A DNA stretch of 35,521 bases from Rhodospirillaceae bacterium. GTDB taxonomy: Bacteria; Pseudomonadota; Alphaproteobacteria; TMED109; TMED131. The position numbers were made by a program, and so were the translations under genes. Where the stretch lies: assembly GCA_902547175.1 (NCBI GenBank), contig CACCMS010000008.1, positions 1 through 35,521 on the forward strand. The letters are read 5' to 3'. Shown here one piece after another: positions 35,269 to 35,521 of the stretch; within the stretch, counting starts at the first letter, position 1, and every line of letters starts with the position of its first letter. Under the pieces are notes generated by a model. That model did not search any database. It was not told the origin of the DNA and saw only the letters and a list, made by a program, of their open reading frames with translations.

Positions 35269-35521
35269 ATGAAAATATTATTAATATTTATATATTTCTC
35301 TTTAATTAATTCATTAATTTCCTATGATTTTGAAGTAGAAATTCTTTCTGTAGGTGATGAAAGAGACACAAATATTTTTAAATATTCTGATACTATTACT
35401 TATAGGCATTTTAATAATACTACAAATTGGAAAGATAATTTGGGTGATTGGGGTAAATTACAATGTGCAGGTAATCATACTATAATAAAAAATCAAGGCA
35501 CAATACTTAAAAATTATTGTA
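35269..35521 (+). CDS. Putative exported protein, 5' part (runs off the window)
   Basis: 84 codons are open to the window edge. The N-terminus KILLIFIYFSLINSLISYDF is a signal peptide. The mature part contains DFEVEILSVGDERDTNIFKY and a single cysteine in GKLQCAGNH. No family recognised. It lies outside the island, 125 bases after attR, and is part of the original chromosome. Confidence 0.65.
   Translation, partial: MKILLIFIYFSLINSLISYDFEVEILSVGDERDTNIFKYSDTITYRHFNNTTNWKDNLGDWGKLQCAGNHTIIKNQGTILKNYC

Overview
The window is very AT-rich (roughly 30% G+C by eye) and densely coded. Gene order and protein character point to a streamlined, flagellated alphaproteobacterium, probably marine or otherwise reduced. 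The order miaA-ilvI-ilvH-ilvC-leuA-mreBCD-mrdA-rodA is alphaproteobacterial in style, as are the IlvI cofactor motif and the PBP2 sequence around its KTG box. I cannot name a genus from sequence alone.

Region 1 (1-5724): the 3' end of miaA, then a branched-chain amino-acid operon (ilvI, a TetR-type regulator, ilvH, ilvC) and leuA. The regulator sits between the two acetolactate synthase subunit genes and overlaps ilvH. Region 2 (5736-11058): the elongasome operon mreB-mreC-mreD-mrdA-rodA. mreC appears to start at an AUA codon. Region 3 (11051-13481, minus strand): a four-gene run of a nitrile-hydratase-leader-like small protein, a Sel1-repeat protein, a 60-residue protein and a voltage-gated potassium channel. 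The channel gene carries a one-base homopolymer frameshift near its 5' end.

Region 4 (13501-23770): flagellar genes. A hook/rod-type protein reads rightward, the block flhA-flhF-flhG-fliA-(unknown) reads leftward, and flgP-flgT-(LysM-like)-flgA-flgM-(flgN-like)-(DUF2802-like) reads rightward. Three good sigma-54 promoter matches (GG-N10-GC) precede the hook gene, flhA and flgP, and a sigma-28-like site precedes flgM. This suggests a sigma-54 to FliA hierarchy with FlgM as anti-sigma factor. FlhF/FlhG and FlgP/FlgT suggest a polar flagellum with an accessory basal-body ring.

Region 5 (23776-30709): anmK, an alpha/beta hydrolase, then cysE, two cysteine desulfurases, a 2Fe-2S ferredoxin, a frameshifted haloalkane-dehalogenase-like gene and mnmA. 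Most of this is a route from cysteine to persulfide sulfur to Fe-S clusters and tRNA thiolation.

Region 6 (30751-35143): tRNA-Met(CAU) followed by a 4.3-kb integrated island. The island is bounded by a perfect 50-bp direct repeat of the tRNA 3' half, with TTTACCCT repeats just inside both ends. It carries no integrase. It encodes two GIY-YIG proteins, a Cas4/RecB-like PD-(D/E)XK protein with two CxxC pairs, two copies of an unrecognised acidic protein family that bracket the nuclease genes (one copy broken by an in-frame amber codon), and two small proteins. This is the best candidate in the window for an undescribed defence or mobile-element system. A truncated secreted-protein gene starts at 35269.

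Several genes without a Shine-Dalgarno sequence have a TATAAT/TATTAT hexamer five or six bases before the ATG, which suggests leaderless transcription is common here.
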